Source: Cyclobacterium qasimii M12-11B (GTDB lineage Bacteria > Bacteroidota > Bacteroidia > Cytophagales > Cyclobacteriaceae). Taken from it: 64,000 bases of DNA. Both the position numbers and the translations under genes were made by a program. A model generated the notes under the pieces. It saw only the letters and a list, made by a program, of their open reading frames with translations. It made no database searches and was not told the DNA's origin. The number at the start of each line of letters is the position of its first letter. Position 1 is the stretch's first letter. Location: positions 1 to 64,000 of the forward strand of contig NZ_ATNM01000074.1 in assembly GCF_000427295.1 (NCBI RefSeq), read 5' to 3'. This document shows positions 51,437-59,603 of this stretch, piece by piece.

Positions 51437-53899
51437 TTATTTTGCACACATTTTTAAAAAATCTTCCTCTGATATCAATGGAATATTTAGTTTTTCTGCT
51501 TTTTCTTTTTTGCTAGGCCCCATTTCTTCTCCTTCGATGATAAAATCAAGATTTTTAGAAACAGACTTGGAATAGGTGCCTCCATGAGCTGCTACAAAAT
51601 CCATGATTTCATCCCTCTTAAAATGATTTAACCGACCTGAGGCAAGTATTTTTTTACCTTCTAAAATAGTGCTTTCTAGCCTGGTTTCATCTTCCGAAAG
51701 TTGAAATTGTAGGCCTTTCTCCTTTAATTTATCAATGATTTTCCTGTTTTTCTCTTTCGAAAAAAACAATCCAATACTTTGTACTAAAGTTTCACCAACG
51801 CCATTGATTTCAAGCAATTCTTCCTCACTTGCTTTTTCAAGGTTTTCAATATTTTGAAAGTGTTTGGCCAACAATATAGCCGTATTTTCGCCAATATTCC
51901 TGATGCCAAGCCCAAATAAAACTTTTGGGAAAGGTTGAACGATCGATTTAGCGATGCCTTCCAGCATGTTTTTTATGACACCTTCCTGGAAAGTATTGCC
52001 TTTTAGCTTATTGATTTGCTCTGAAGCAATGCTAATTAAATCAACGGTGTCACTGATTAATATTTCATGTACACTGCTCTTATTTTTAGTAATCGCTGTT
52101 AATTCTTCCAAGCTTCCTTTACCGCCACCCAAAATATATAATACATAGGTAACTGGTACAAAATCGGCTACCAAATCAAATCGATCACTGCCTAGAAGAG
52201 CATCTAGCTTTTCTAATGCATCAATATTTGGTTTACTTTTTCTACCTGTATTTTTTATAAAATCTATAAATGCTTCAACTTTCTGATGCAGGCTATCTGC
52301 CTCGTGTGAAGCAATAAATTCATCTATTTCCTTTAGCGTTACCTGTTGGGTTAAGGCGTACAGGGCTTTCTTCAAACTTACGTATAAATACCCTTCAGCG
52401 CTTTTGGAATATTGCTCGTCTGAAATTTCCAGCCCAAGCAGTTCGTTTTTATATTCGGGCAAATAATACAAATCTGCAAGGTCTTTTACATAGCCCTGCT
52501 GGATCAATGCCCGGAGTCTTTCCGTGCCTAGAGAATCGATATCCATGGCCCGTTTGGATACGAAATGCTCAATCCTTCCCAAAACCTGGGGAGGACAAGC
52601 TTCATCATTGGGGCAAAAATGTTTTGCTTCTCCTTCATTTCTTTCCAACAGCGTACCACACTCTGGACAATGCTCTATATAGGCAATTGGCTTACTTCCT
52701 TCAATTCTTCTGTTGATTACTACACCGGTGATCTTAGGAATGATTTCTCCTCCCTTTTCTACATTTACGGTGTCTCCTTCGTGAAGATCCAATCGCTCAA
52801 TTTCATTGGCATTGTGTAAGGAAGCTCTTTTCACTGTAGTTCCAGCCAAGGAAACAGGGGATAGGTTTGCTACTGGTGTTATTGCCCCTGTTCGGCCCAC
52901 CTGGTATTGGATAGATAAAAGGGTGGCTTTAGCGCTTTCTGCCTGGTACTTAAATGAAATGGCCCATTTTGGGACTTTGGCGGTATAACCCAGCTCTTCC
53001 TGCTGGCGATAATCATTTACTTTTATTACTACCCCATCGGTCTCTACGTCTAGTTGATGTCTTTTTTCTCTCCAATCCTCTATATATCCCAACACCTCGT
53101 CGAGGTTCTGGCAGTTTTTATAGGTTGGAGAAACATTAAAACCCCACTTTTCAAGTAGATGAATCGACTCCCCATGTTGCTTTATCGCTACATCATCTGC
53201 TATCAACTGGTACAAGTGACAATTCAGTCTCCGCTTAGCGACTACTGAGGAATCTTGCATTTTAAGTGTACCAGATGCTGTATTCCGAGGGTTGGCCAAT
53301 AGGCTTTCTCCATTTTCTAACCTTTCAGCATTGATTTTTTCAAATCCATGCTTTGAAAGAAAGATTTCTCCTCTGGCCTCAAAATAGCTTGGAAGGTCTG
53401 GCTGATCTTTAATGACTAAAGGAATGGTCCGGATTGTTTTCACATTTTCAGTGACATCATCCCCTTTGTAACCATCTCCTCGCGTAACAGCCCTTGTCAA
53501 AACGCCGTTTTCATAAACCAAACTGATGGCTACCCCATCAAATTTTAATTCACAAAAATAATTGTAATTTCTATGTTCAAGACCTTTGGCTACTCTTTCA
53601 TCAAAGGCAGTTAGATCTTCTTTAGAGTATGTATTGCCAAGTGAAAGCATTCGAACAGAATGGCTTACAGTTTCAAAGTTTTTGGTGATTGTTCCGCCGA
53701 CCCGTAGCGTAGGACTGTCTGGCTTCTTTAAATGGGGGTAATCATTTTCCAATTGAGCAAGCTTGTTCAATAGCTGATCAAAATCAAAATCACTTATTTC
53801 GGAACTGTCCTCCTGGTAATAAAGGTGATTGTAATGGTTGATCTGTTTTGTCAACTCATCGATTTGATTTTCTACTTCCTGTATACTTCCTCTTTTCAT
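51437..53899 (-). CDS. ligA: NAD-dependent DNA ligase with a large internal insertion
   Basis: Seals nicks in DNA using NAD+. The 820-aa protein has the Ia domain and nucleotidyltransferase domain with the AMP-accepting lysine in FCELKFDGVA (about residue 118). The GRTGAITPVANLSPV OB-fold, a Cys4 zinc site (CPECG, then FCPNDEACPP, about residues 411-435), helix-hairpin-helix repeats (FGLGIRNIGENTAILLAKHF, LLEINGVGETLVQSI) and a C-terminal BRCT domain follow. Typical LigA is about 670 aa; here about 140 extra residues sit between LYYLPEYKNELLGLE (about 486) and the segment before FPKVLFGLGIRNIGE (about 630). Confidence 0.95.
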   Translation of the reverse strand: MKRGSIQEVENQIDELTKQINHYNHLYYQEDSSEISDFDFDQLLNKLAQLENDYPHLKKPDSPTLRVGGTITKNFETVSHSVRMLSLGNTYSKEDLTAFDERVAKGLEHRNYNYFCELKFDGVAISLVYENGVLTRAVTRGDGYKGDDVTENVKTIRTIPLVIKDQPDLPSYFEARGEIFLSKHGFEKINAERLENGESLLANPRNTASGTLKMQDSSVVAKRRLNCHLYQLIADDVAIKQHGESIHLLEKWGFNVSPTYKNCQNLDEVLGYIEDWREKRHQLDVETDGVVIKVNDYRQQEELGYTAKVPKWAISFKYQAESAKATLLSIQYQVGRTGAITPVANLSPVSLAGTTVKRASLHNANEIERLDLHEGDTVNVEKGGEIIPKITGVVINRRIEGSKPIAYIEHCPECGTLLERNEGEAKHFCPNDEACPPQVLGRIEHFVSKRAMDIDSLGTERLRALIQQGYVKDLADLYYLPEYKNELLGLEISDEQYSKSAEGYLYVSLKKALYALTQQVTLKEIDEFIASHEADSLHQKVEAFIDFIKNTGRKSKPNIDALEKLDALLGSDRFDLVADFVPVTYVLYILGGGKGSLEELTAITKNKSSVHEILISDTVDLISIASEQINKLKGNTFQEGVIKNMLEGIAKSIVQPFPKVLFGLGIRNIGENTAILLAKHFQNIENLEKASEEELLEINGVGETLVQSIGLFFSKEKNRKIIDKLKEKGLQFQLSEDETRLESTILEGKKILASGRLNHFKRDEIMDFVAAHGGTYSKSVSKNLDFIIEGEEMGPSKKEKAEKLNIPLISEEDFLKMCAK

Positions 53900-54018
53900 T
53901 CAAAAAATGATCACAATTTCTGCTTCCAAATGTACTGTTTTTGATTATAAAATAGTGACATTGGCCTTAAATAAAACCTTGTTTTTATGCGGTTCAAATA
54001 CTTTTAATGGGCAAACTA

Positions 54019-54218
54019 TTACTCTTCTTCAAATGCTTTTTTGATTTCATCTGAAGTCATCTTTAATTTTGTTTGCACACTTTCACTAAATCACTGGCTT
54101 CTTTAACCATTTTAGTTAAATCATCCATTCCTTGCTCACCTTCTTCAAGCTGCTTGACCAAGTGGTCCAACCTGGAAATGGCTTCATCGTAGCTTAAGTT
54201 ATCCTTTTTGCTTTTCAT
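54019..54218 (-). CDS. xseB: Exodeoxyribonuclease VII small subunit, frameshifted
   Basis: From the ATG at 54218 the frame encodes MKSKKDNLSYDEAISRLDHLVKQLEEGEQGMDDLTKMVKEASDLVKVC, the standard XseB two-helix protein with the L-x-x-L-V-x-x-LEEG motif. As written it stops after 51 codons at 54063. One more A in the AAAA of CAAAATTAAAG (T4, 54067-54070) gives KLKMTSDEIKKAFEEE and a stop at 54019, which is the usual XseB ending. XseB binds XseA to form the single-strand exonuclease VII. It overlaps the xseA 3' end by 20 nt in another frame. Confidence 0.8.
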
Positions 54219-54399
54219 TTGTCTCTAATTTATTGATAACAGAAGTTATTTTATCCAGTTGGTTATAAGTAACCAATTCATCACCAATTTTTAGCTTCTG
54301 CTTGTTAATTGGCATGCCGTCTTTTTCCGTTTTTGTATAGCCCCGTTGAAGTAGGGTTTGGGGATTTAGCCGGTCAATTGTCTTATCGTATTGCAGCAA
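54199..54399 (-). CDS. xseA: Exodeoxyribonuclease VII large subunit, C-terminal fragment
   Basis: This 66-codon frame (DRLNPQTLLQRGYTKTEKDG and onward) is the normal C-terminal end of XseA, where L-x-P-x-x-x-L-x-RGY is conserved. It is joined to the main part at 54417 by adding one A to the A7 run (T7 on the + strand, 54435-54441), which reads LKKIIDRRLKQSEDKLLQYDK. The TTG at 54399 is not a real start. Confidence 0.8.
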   Translation of the reverse strand: MLQYDKTIDRLNPQTLLQRGYTKTEKDGMPINKQKLKIGDELVTYNQLDKITSVINKLETNEKQKG

Positions 54400-54416
54400 C
54401 TTATCTTCTGACTGCT

Positions 54417-55526
54417 TTAGTCTTCTGTCAATGATTTTTTTAGGTTCTGCTCAAGGTGTTCACACTTGAGGTATTCCTTTTCAGTCCTGTACAAAGAAAT
54501 CCGTCTTGCCTGTTGCGCATAGCGCTCCAGGGATAAGTTGCTTTCGTTTAATTTTTGCCGAAAAAGATTGGTTATCAGATGTGTTTTGTCTGTTAGCCCT
54601 GACTCTTCTGCCTTTAACCTTGCTTGGGTACGCCTTTCGATTGCTACCAGATTGCGATGCAGGCTGTCTTCAAACTCCCTGAAACCGGACAAAATGAAAC
54701 TGGCAACGGCAGTAGGTGTTTTGAGCTGGGTATGCGCGACAAGGTCTGCAATGGATTCATCTCTTTCGTGTCCAATCCCTGTCACCACAGGCAAGCTGGC
54801 ATTGGCTATGGTCTTGGCCAGCTCATAATCATCAAAACAATCTAAGTCTGTCTGGGCACCTCCTCCACGGACGATGACCAAAAGATCAAATTTCTCCTCC
54901 ATCAATAAATCTTCGATTTGCTGAATGGCCTGGATGATTTGAGGAACCGCATCTTTTCCTTGCATGGCAGCTTGGAAAAGTTGGTAATGAATTTTATACC
55001 GCTGTGGATTCTGATCCAATTGGTTGATAAAATCTCCATATCCTGCAGCAGTTACAGAGCTTATAATGGCTATTTTTTGACTTACCTTGGGCAATACATA
55101 TTGCCTGTTTAGGTCTATCAATCCTTCGTTAGTAAGTCGACTGATGATTTCTTGACGTTTTCGCGCCCTTTCTCCTAAAGTGAAATTTGGGTCAATGTCT
55201 TTAACTACCAAACTTATCCCATACAACTCATGAAACTGAACACTTACCAGTGCCATGATATTCATGCCTCCCTTAAGCGCCGTTCCAGTTGTACTTTCAA
55301 ATTTCCTTGAAATAGATTGATAGGTGTAGGACCAGATATTTCCGCGGATTTTAGCTAAAATATTTCCCTCCGATTTTTCTATCAAGTCCAGGTAAGCATG
55401 TCCTCTTACACCAGCCCTTAACTCACCTATTTCTGCAATTACCCAATAGGTAGGAGCGAGGTGACTGTCTAAAGTACTTTTGATCAGCTCGTTTAGTGAA
55501 AGAAGGGAGATTGCTTGCTGCTGCAT
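54417..55526 (-). CDS. xseA: Exodeoxyribonuclease VII large subunit, main part (frameshifted gene)
   Basis: Catalytic subunit of exonuclease VII, degrading single-stranded DNA from both ends. It has the OB-fold (YWVIAEIGELRAGVRGHAYLDLIE), the catalytic-domain motifs IAIISSVTAAGYGDFINQL, VIVRGGGAQTDLDCFDDYELAK and PVVTGIGHERDESIADLVAH, KTPTAVASFI, then a long helical region. I prefer the ATG at 55526 to the one at 55541. The frame ends early at 54417; with the restored tail the protein is about 440 aa, normal for XseA. Confidence 0.92.
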   Translation of the reverse strand: MQQQAISLLSLNELIKSTLDSHLAPTYWVIAEIGELRAGVRGHAYLDLIEKSEGNILAKIRGNIWSYTYQSISRKFESTTGTALKGGMNIMALVSVQFHELYGISLVVKDIDPNFTLGERARKRQEIISRLTNEGLIDLNRQYVLPKVSQKIAIISSVTAAGYGDFINQLDQNPQRYKIHYQLFQAAMQGKDAVPQIIQAIQQIEDLLMEEKFDLLVIVRGGGAQTDLDCFDDYELAKTIANASLPVVTGIGHERDESIADLVAHTQLKTPTAVASFILSGFREFEDSLHRNLVAIERRTQARLKAEESGLTDKTHLITNLFRQKLNESNLSLERYAQQARRISLYRTEKEYLKCEHLEQNLKKSLTED

Positions 55527-55643
55527 CTTACAAATTAACAAAAAATATGCTTAAAAGGCGGAGATTTTTCAGTTCATTTACCTTAGAATAATACTGATTC
55601 GGCAATTGATTAAGCGGTGGGGGATTGGGGTAATCGGCTTAGG

Positions 55644-55685
55644 TTTTGTCGACATTGTTGTAGAAAGATAACAATTCTGCCAAAA
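55644..55685. repeat. Imperfect palindrome, copy 3 of the dispersed intergenic family
   Basis: TTTTGTCGACATTGTT (55644-55659) faces AACAATTCTGCCAAAA (55670-55685); the reverse complement of the right arm, TTTTGGCAGAATTGTT, closely matches the arms of the copies at 28743 and 47028. It lies in the 400-bp gap 55542-55937, which otherwise holds the terminator at 55840 and no gene. Confidence 0.45.
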
Positions 55686-55839
55686 TAGAGGCGCTTTTTT
55701 TAATTTTCAATCATTTTTACTGAAAAATATAAATACCGAAGCCTATCAAGGGTCTTGGAGTTCATTATTTACCAGAGATTATAGTTATGATGCAACTCTT
55801 ATAAACAGCTTTCCCATTATTAAACAGGATATAAAAAAA

Positions 55840-55873
55840 GGCCAAATAAAGGCGGAAAACGCTCTATTTGGCC
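55840..55873 (-). terminator. Terminator of the sigma/anti-sigma/Spy-like operon
   Basis: GGCCAAATA (55840-55848) pairs perfectly with TATTTGGCC (55865-55873), with an inner GCG/CGC pair. On the minus strand the hairpin is followed by a run of seven T, so it ends the operon whose last gene stops at 55938. Confidence 0.85.
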
Positions 55874-55937
55874 TGAATACTTTGTTTTTTATTAAATTTT
55901 CAAATACGCTCTTTAAAACTTACGGTTTCAGTTGGAT

Positions 55938-56393
55938 TTACTCATTTCTATCTTCCGACCTTGGCTCTCTTTGTTTGCGTTGTAACTTGTAAATATGACG
56001 GGTAAAATCCCTATTGATTTCATTTAATTTCAAAGCTTGTACTGGACTAAGGGCATCTGCTATTTTTCTTAAAAAGACCTTCTCAGCGTTCATAAGATTT
56101 TCTTGAATGCTAAATCTTTTTTCCATCATTTCCTTTGCTTGAGCATTTGAAATTTGATCATCGCCTATTTTAGAGATGCTACGCATTTCTCGCATCATTG
56201 TATTCCGTTTGTCCTGAAATTCATTGTATAGGGGCCAAAATTTCTCTGCTTGCTCTGGGCTAAGGGATAAGCGATTTGTAATAAATGCCACCCTTGCAGC
56301 TTCCAGCTTTTCTTTGTCTACCTCATCGTTTTTCTGAGCAAACCCAGAAACGGATAGTATCATTAGTAAGAAAACAATTGCTAAATTTTTCAT
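55938..56393 (-). CDS. Periplasmic Spy/CpxP-like protein
   Basis: About 151 aa with a signal peptide (MKNLAIVFLLMILSVSGFAQ) and a helical, charged mature part with repeated LSPEQAEKFWPLYNEF and ALSPVQALKLNEI motifs, like the LTxxQ repeats of Spy/CpxP proteins. It ends in a basic tail. I use the ATG at 56393 because it yields a clean signal peptide; the frame is open to 56411. As the third gene after a sigma factor and a membrane anti-sigma-like protein, it probably senses or buffers envelope stress. Confidence 0.8.
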   Translation of the reverse strand: MKNLAIVFLLMILSVSGFAQKNDEVDKEKLEAARVAFITNRLSLSPEQAEKFWPLYNEFQDKRNTMMREMRSISKIGDDQISNAQAKEMMEKRFSIQENLMNAEKVFLRKIADALSPVQALKLNEINRDFTRHIYKLQRKQREPRSEDRNE

Positions 56394-56394
56394 A

Positions 56395-56793
56395 TTAATA
56401 AAATATTTCATTCTCCAATAAACCTTCAGTCACCCATGTCTGATTGCTCCATTCTTCCTCCGTGATGTCATCCAGGAGTTCGTTAGGATTATCAGCCAAT
56501 AACAAAACATCTTCTACATTCCATACGCCAGATTCGATGTAATATTCTACCTCCTCGTTTAATTCTACCTGGTAACTGATAGAAGAGGTAACCGTATCAC
56601 TGCCATTAAATAAAAAGAACCCAATTACCACTACTGCAGCTGCTGCCATACCACTGAGGTAATATTGCAAAGCTCTTGGTTTCCGCTTTTCAAGAATTTG
56701 ATCCGGCAAATTTTCAAAGTAATTGTCCGGAGTTTTGAATATATTCTTCTTTGGGAATTTTTCCATACGGGTGTTTGACTGTTTTTTTGACAA
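56395..56793 (-). CDS. Single-pass anti-sigma-like membrane protein
   Basis: A 132-aa protein with a basic cytosolic N-terminus of about 40 residues (KNIFKTPDNYFENLPDQIL), one helix (YLSGMAAAAVVVIGFFLF, about 44-61) and an acidic periplasmic tail. This is the layout of many Bacteroidota anti-sigma partners, though no zinc or FecR motif is seen. It starts 5 nt after the sigma gene, so partnership with that sigma factor is inferred from position. Confidence 0.7.
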   Translation of the reverse strand: MSKKQSNTRMEKFPKKNIFKTPDNYFENLPDQILEKRKPRALQYYLSGMAAAAVVVIGFFLFNGSDTVTSSISYQVELNEEVEYYIESGVWNVEDVLLLADNPNELLDDITEEEWSNQTWVTEGLLENEIFY

Positions 56794-56798
56794 TAGGT

Positions 56799-57347
56799 TT
56801 AATCCTTGCTCAGAAAATCTTCAATCTTTTTGACAGCATGATGATAACCTGCCTTAAGACTCCCTACACTTGTTTCAGTGATTTTGCTCATTTCCTCGTA
56901 TGGTAGTTCATCGAAATACCTAAGGTTAAAAATCAAACGTTGCTTTGTAGGCAGTTTCAAAATGGCTTTTTGAAGTTTTTTTTCTATCTCATTGCCATCC
57001 ACCAGCGGCGATTGATCTACATAGTTTTCCATCTTTTCGTGATAATCTTCGATTGGAGTGGATAACTTTCTTTTTCTCTTTTCTATAAAATTCAAGCTTT
57101 CATTGACTGCAATGCGATAAATCCAAGTAAAAAGGGAGGATTTTTGATTGAACTTATGAATGTTCTTGAAAGCTTTAATAAATGTATTCTGAACCACATC
57201 ATTCGCATCATCATGAATGATCACCATTTTTCTAACGATACCATAAACATTCCTCTGATATGTTTCTACCAATATCCTAAAACCCTTGTCTCGGGTTTTG
57301 GAGGAATTGATCATTTCCAGAAGTTCAGCGTCGGTTTTAGGCTCCAT
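56799..57347 (-). CDS. ECF-type RNA polymerase sigma factor
   Basis: A 182-aa sigma-70 family protein. Region 2 is DANDVVQNTFIKAFKNIHKFNQKSSLFTWIYRIAVNESLNFI, region 4 is LPTKQRLIFNLRYFDELPYEEMSKITETSVGSLKAGYHHAVKKI. Region 3 is absent, as in ECF sigmas. It heads an operon with an anti-sigma-like and a Spy-like gene, a common envelope-stress unit. A perfect palindrome AACCAATTGGTT lies at 57369-57380, 22 bp before its start. Confidence 0.93.
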   Translation of the reverse strand: MEPKTDAELLEMINSSKTRDKGFRILVETYQRNVYGIVRKMVIIHDDANDVVQNTFIKAFKNIHKFNQKSSLFTWIYRIAVNESLNFIEKRKRKLSTPIEDYHEKMENYVDQSPLVDGNEIEKKLQKAILKLPTKQRLIFNLRYFDELPYEEMSKITETSVGSLKAGYHHAVKKIEDFLSKD

Positions 57348-57410
57348 TCATGTCTTTGACTATAATTTAACCAATTGGTTTAATTGTAGCCTTATTTTTT
57401 GTTGAAATAT

Positions 57411-58343
57411 TTATGCAGTGAGCGAATTCCCTCTTAAAAAATCACCAACATCCATTCTTTTCTTGCCTTCCATTTGCAAGTTCAGGATAGACAAAACCCC
57501 TTCTCCTGTCTGAAAATGCACATAGGTTTTGTTGTCCGTTTTAAAAGAACCTGGCTCTTTATTTGTACCGTCTGTTGCAATGATTTCTGATTTAAAAACC
57601 TTACAGGTCTTATCATTGATTTTGCACCAGGCAGCTGGGTAGGGGGAAAGGCCTCTAATAAGGTTATGAATAGCAACTGCTGGCTGATTCCAATTGATTT
57701 CTCCTGTCTCCTTGAATATTTTAGGTGCATGATTCAGGGCTTTACCCTCATCCTGCACCTTGGGTTGAATTTCATCCTTTGCGATAGCCTCTAAAGTTTT
57801 CACCACCAAAGTCGATCCTGTTTGCATTAATTTCTCATACAAATCTCCCAAATTTTCCTCTGGCAAAATGGGGACTTCCTCTTGAAATAAAATACTCCCC
57901 GTATCAATTTCATGCTTTAAAAAGAAGGTAGTCACGCCTGTCTTGGTTTCTCCATTGATAATGGCCCAGTTAATAGGTGCTGCTCCCCGATAATCTGGTA
58001 ATAGCGAAGCGTGAAGGTTGAAAGTACCCATAGGAGGCATGGACCAAACCACTTCAGGTAACATCCTGAAGGCAACCACCACTTGAAGGTCTGCCTCGTA
58101 TGATTTTAGGGTTTCGATAAAGTCTGGGCTTTTCAGGTTGGGAGGTTGGAGTACGGGAATAGCATGCTTTACAGCACAATCTTTCACGGGAGAGCTTTTT
58201 GGTTTTCTTCCCCGGCCTTGCAATTTGTCTTGAGCCGTAATCACGGCAATGATATTCCAGCCATTTTCAATTAAGGCTTCCAAAGGGGCTACCGCAAATT
58301 CCGGTGTACCCATAAATATGATCTTTAAGTCTTTCTTTTCCAT
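57411..58343 (-). CDS. fmt: Methionyl-tRNA formyltransferase
   Basis: A 310-aa enzyme that formylates initiator Met-tRNA with 10-formyl-tetrahydrofolate. The N-terminal domain shows IIFMGTPEFAVAPLEALI, the KLQGRGRKPKSSPVKDCA loop, FNLHASLLPDYRGAAPINWAIINGETKTGVTTF with the catalytic Asn-His-Asp set, and DTGSIL. The C-terminal tRNA-binding domain has LIRGLSPYPAAWC. It starts 4 nt after the NamZ-like gene stop. Confidence 0.97.
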   Translation of the reverse strand: MEKKDLKIIFMGTPEFAVAPLEALIENGWNIIAVITAQDKLQGRGRKPKSSPVKDCAVKHAIPVLQPPNLKSPDFIETLKSYEADLQVVVAFRMLPEVVWSMPPMGTFNLHASLLPDYRGAAPINWAIINGETKTGVTTFFLKHEIDTGSILFQEEVPILPEENLGDLYEKLMQTGSTLVVKTLEAIAKDEIQPKVQDEGKALNHAPKIFKETGEINWNQPAVAIHNLIRGLSPYPAAWCKINDKTCKVFKSEIIATDGTNKEPGSFKTDNKTYVHFQTGEGVLSILNLQMEGKKRMDVGDFLRGNSLTA

Positions 58344-58347
58344 TGTT

Positions 58348-59565
58348 CTATTCGTAGATCAGGTATTGCTTTCTTTTAACTTTGTAGCTGTCTAGTCCCT
58401 GCTTCCAGGTGGACCTGATGTTTTCTTCTGATTCTCCAGCAATGATTAATTTCCTTAACTCATCAGAACCTGCAAGCTTGTCAAAAAAGGCATTGAAAAA
58501 AGCGGGGCCTTTGTTGGCTATTTTATAGGTCTCTAACAGGTAAGATAACGTGAACTGGTGGGAAAGGGGTTCTTCTCTTAAATCCTTGCCGTAGCAAAGT
58601 TTATCCTGCTGAGGGGGGTATTTGGACATGCCATCAATACTCACAGGGGTAAAAGTAAAATCTCCAAACTTGGCATCTGGATAGCCATATACCTGAAAAG
58701 GAAATAGTGTTCCTCTTCCTAAACTAACGTCAGTACCTTCGAAAAAACAAAGGGAAGGGTACAAACGGATTGAAACATCATTTGGCAAATTTGGTGAAGG
58801 TTTTACTGGCAATGAATAAGGGATTTCGTGTTTCCAGTTTGCTACAGGCACTACTTCTATGGGTGCCTTTACCCCGTTTTTGAGCCATCCCTCTCCATTG
58901 ATCATCTGTGCCAACTCAGCAACGGTAAGGCCATGAACAATAGGAATAGGGTGCATTCCAACAAAGCTTTCATATCCTTTTTGAAGGATTGGCCCATCTA
59001 TATAGTCTCCATTGGGATTGGGCCTGTCAAATATCATCAGCGTTTTGTTTTGTTCCGCACAAGCTTCCATTAAGTAATGCAAGGTGCTGATAAACGTATA
59101 AAAGCGAATTCCCACATCCTGAATGTCGAAAATCACTATGTCCACATCAGCAAGGGCCTCAATGGAAGGTTTTTTTGATTTGCCATAAAGAGAAACCAAT
59201 GGAAGGCCGGTTTTAGGATCCACCGTATTGTCCACCTTTTCGCCAGCATCTGCATCTCCTCTGAAACCATGCTCGGGAACAAACACTTTCTTGACTTCAA
59301 TGCCCTGTTCTAGCAGAAAATCTACCAAGTGTAAATTGTCTTTGGAGGTCAGTATACTTGTTTGGTTAACTGCCAAAGCCACTCTTTTTCCAATCAGTTT
59401 AGGTAAATAAACTCCCGGCCGGTCAGCGCCAGGAAGGACCACTTTAGGTGCTTCTATAGGGCTTGGTTCATCTATGGAGCGGCTGTCATTGTCCGGTTTA
59501 CTTTTACAAAAAGTCATGTTACCAAACAAAAAAGCCAGGATAAGTATTAATTTAGTCTGCTTCAT
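58348..59565 (-). CDS. DUF1343/NamZ-like exo-beta-N-acetylmuramidase lipoprotein
   Basis: About 405 aa from the ATG at 59565, which gives a lipoprotein-type signal (LILILAFLFGNMTFC); the frame is open to 59604. DUF1343 family marks are GKRVALAVNQTSIL, VKKVFVPEHGFRGDADAGEKVDNTVDPKTGLPLVSLYG, VDIVIFDIQDVGIRFYTFISTLHYLMEA, IFDRPNPNGDYIDGP and SPNLPNDVSIRLYPSLCFFEGTDVSLGRGT. Characterised members (NamZ) release MurNAc from peptidoglycan fragments. It is divergent from the FtsX-like permease. Confidence 0.9.
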   Translation of the reverse strand: MKQTKLILILAFLFGNMTFCKSKPDNDSRSIDEPSPIEAPKVVLPGADRPGVYLPKLIGKRVALAVNQTSILTSKDNLHLVDFLLEQGIEVKKVFVPEHGFRGDADAGEKVDNTVDPKTGLPLVSLYGKSKKPSIEALADVDIVIFDIQDVGIRFYTFISTLHYLMEACAEQNKTLMIFDRPNPNGDYIDGPILQKGYESFVGMHPIPIVHGLTVAELAQMINGEGWLKNGVKAPIEVVPVANWKHEIPYSLPVKPSPNLPNDVSIRLYPSLCFFEGTDVSLGRGTLFPFQVYGYPDAKFGDFTFTPVSIDGMSKYPPQQDKLCYGKDLREEPLSHQFTLSYLLETYKIANKGPAFFNAFFDKLAGSDELRKLIIAGESEENIRSTWKQGLDSYKVKRKQYLIYE

Positions 59566-59603
59566 GTTAATTTGCGTTTCGGTTAACAAAATAAACGACT
59601 TCA

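Noticed and set aside
53985-54015. tRNA-like T-arm sequence GGTTCAAATAC
   Set aside because: No acceptor or anticodon stem can be formed around it.
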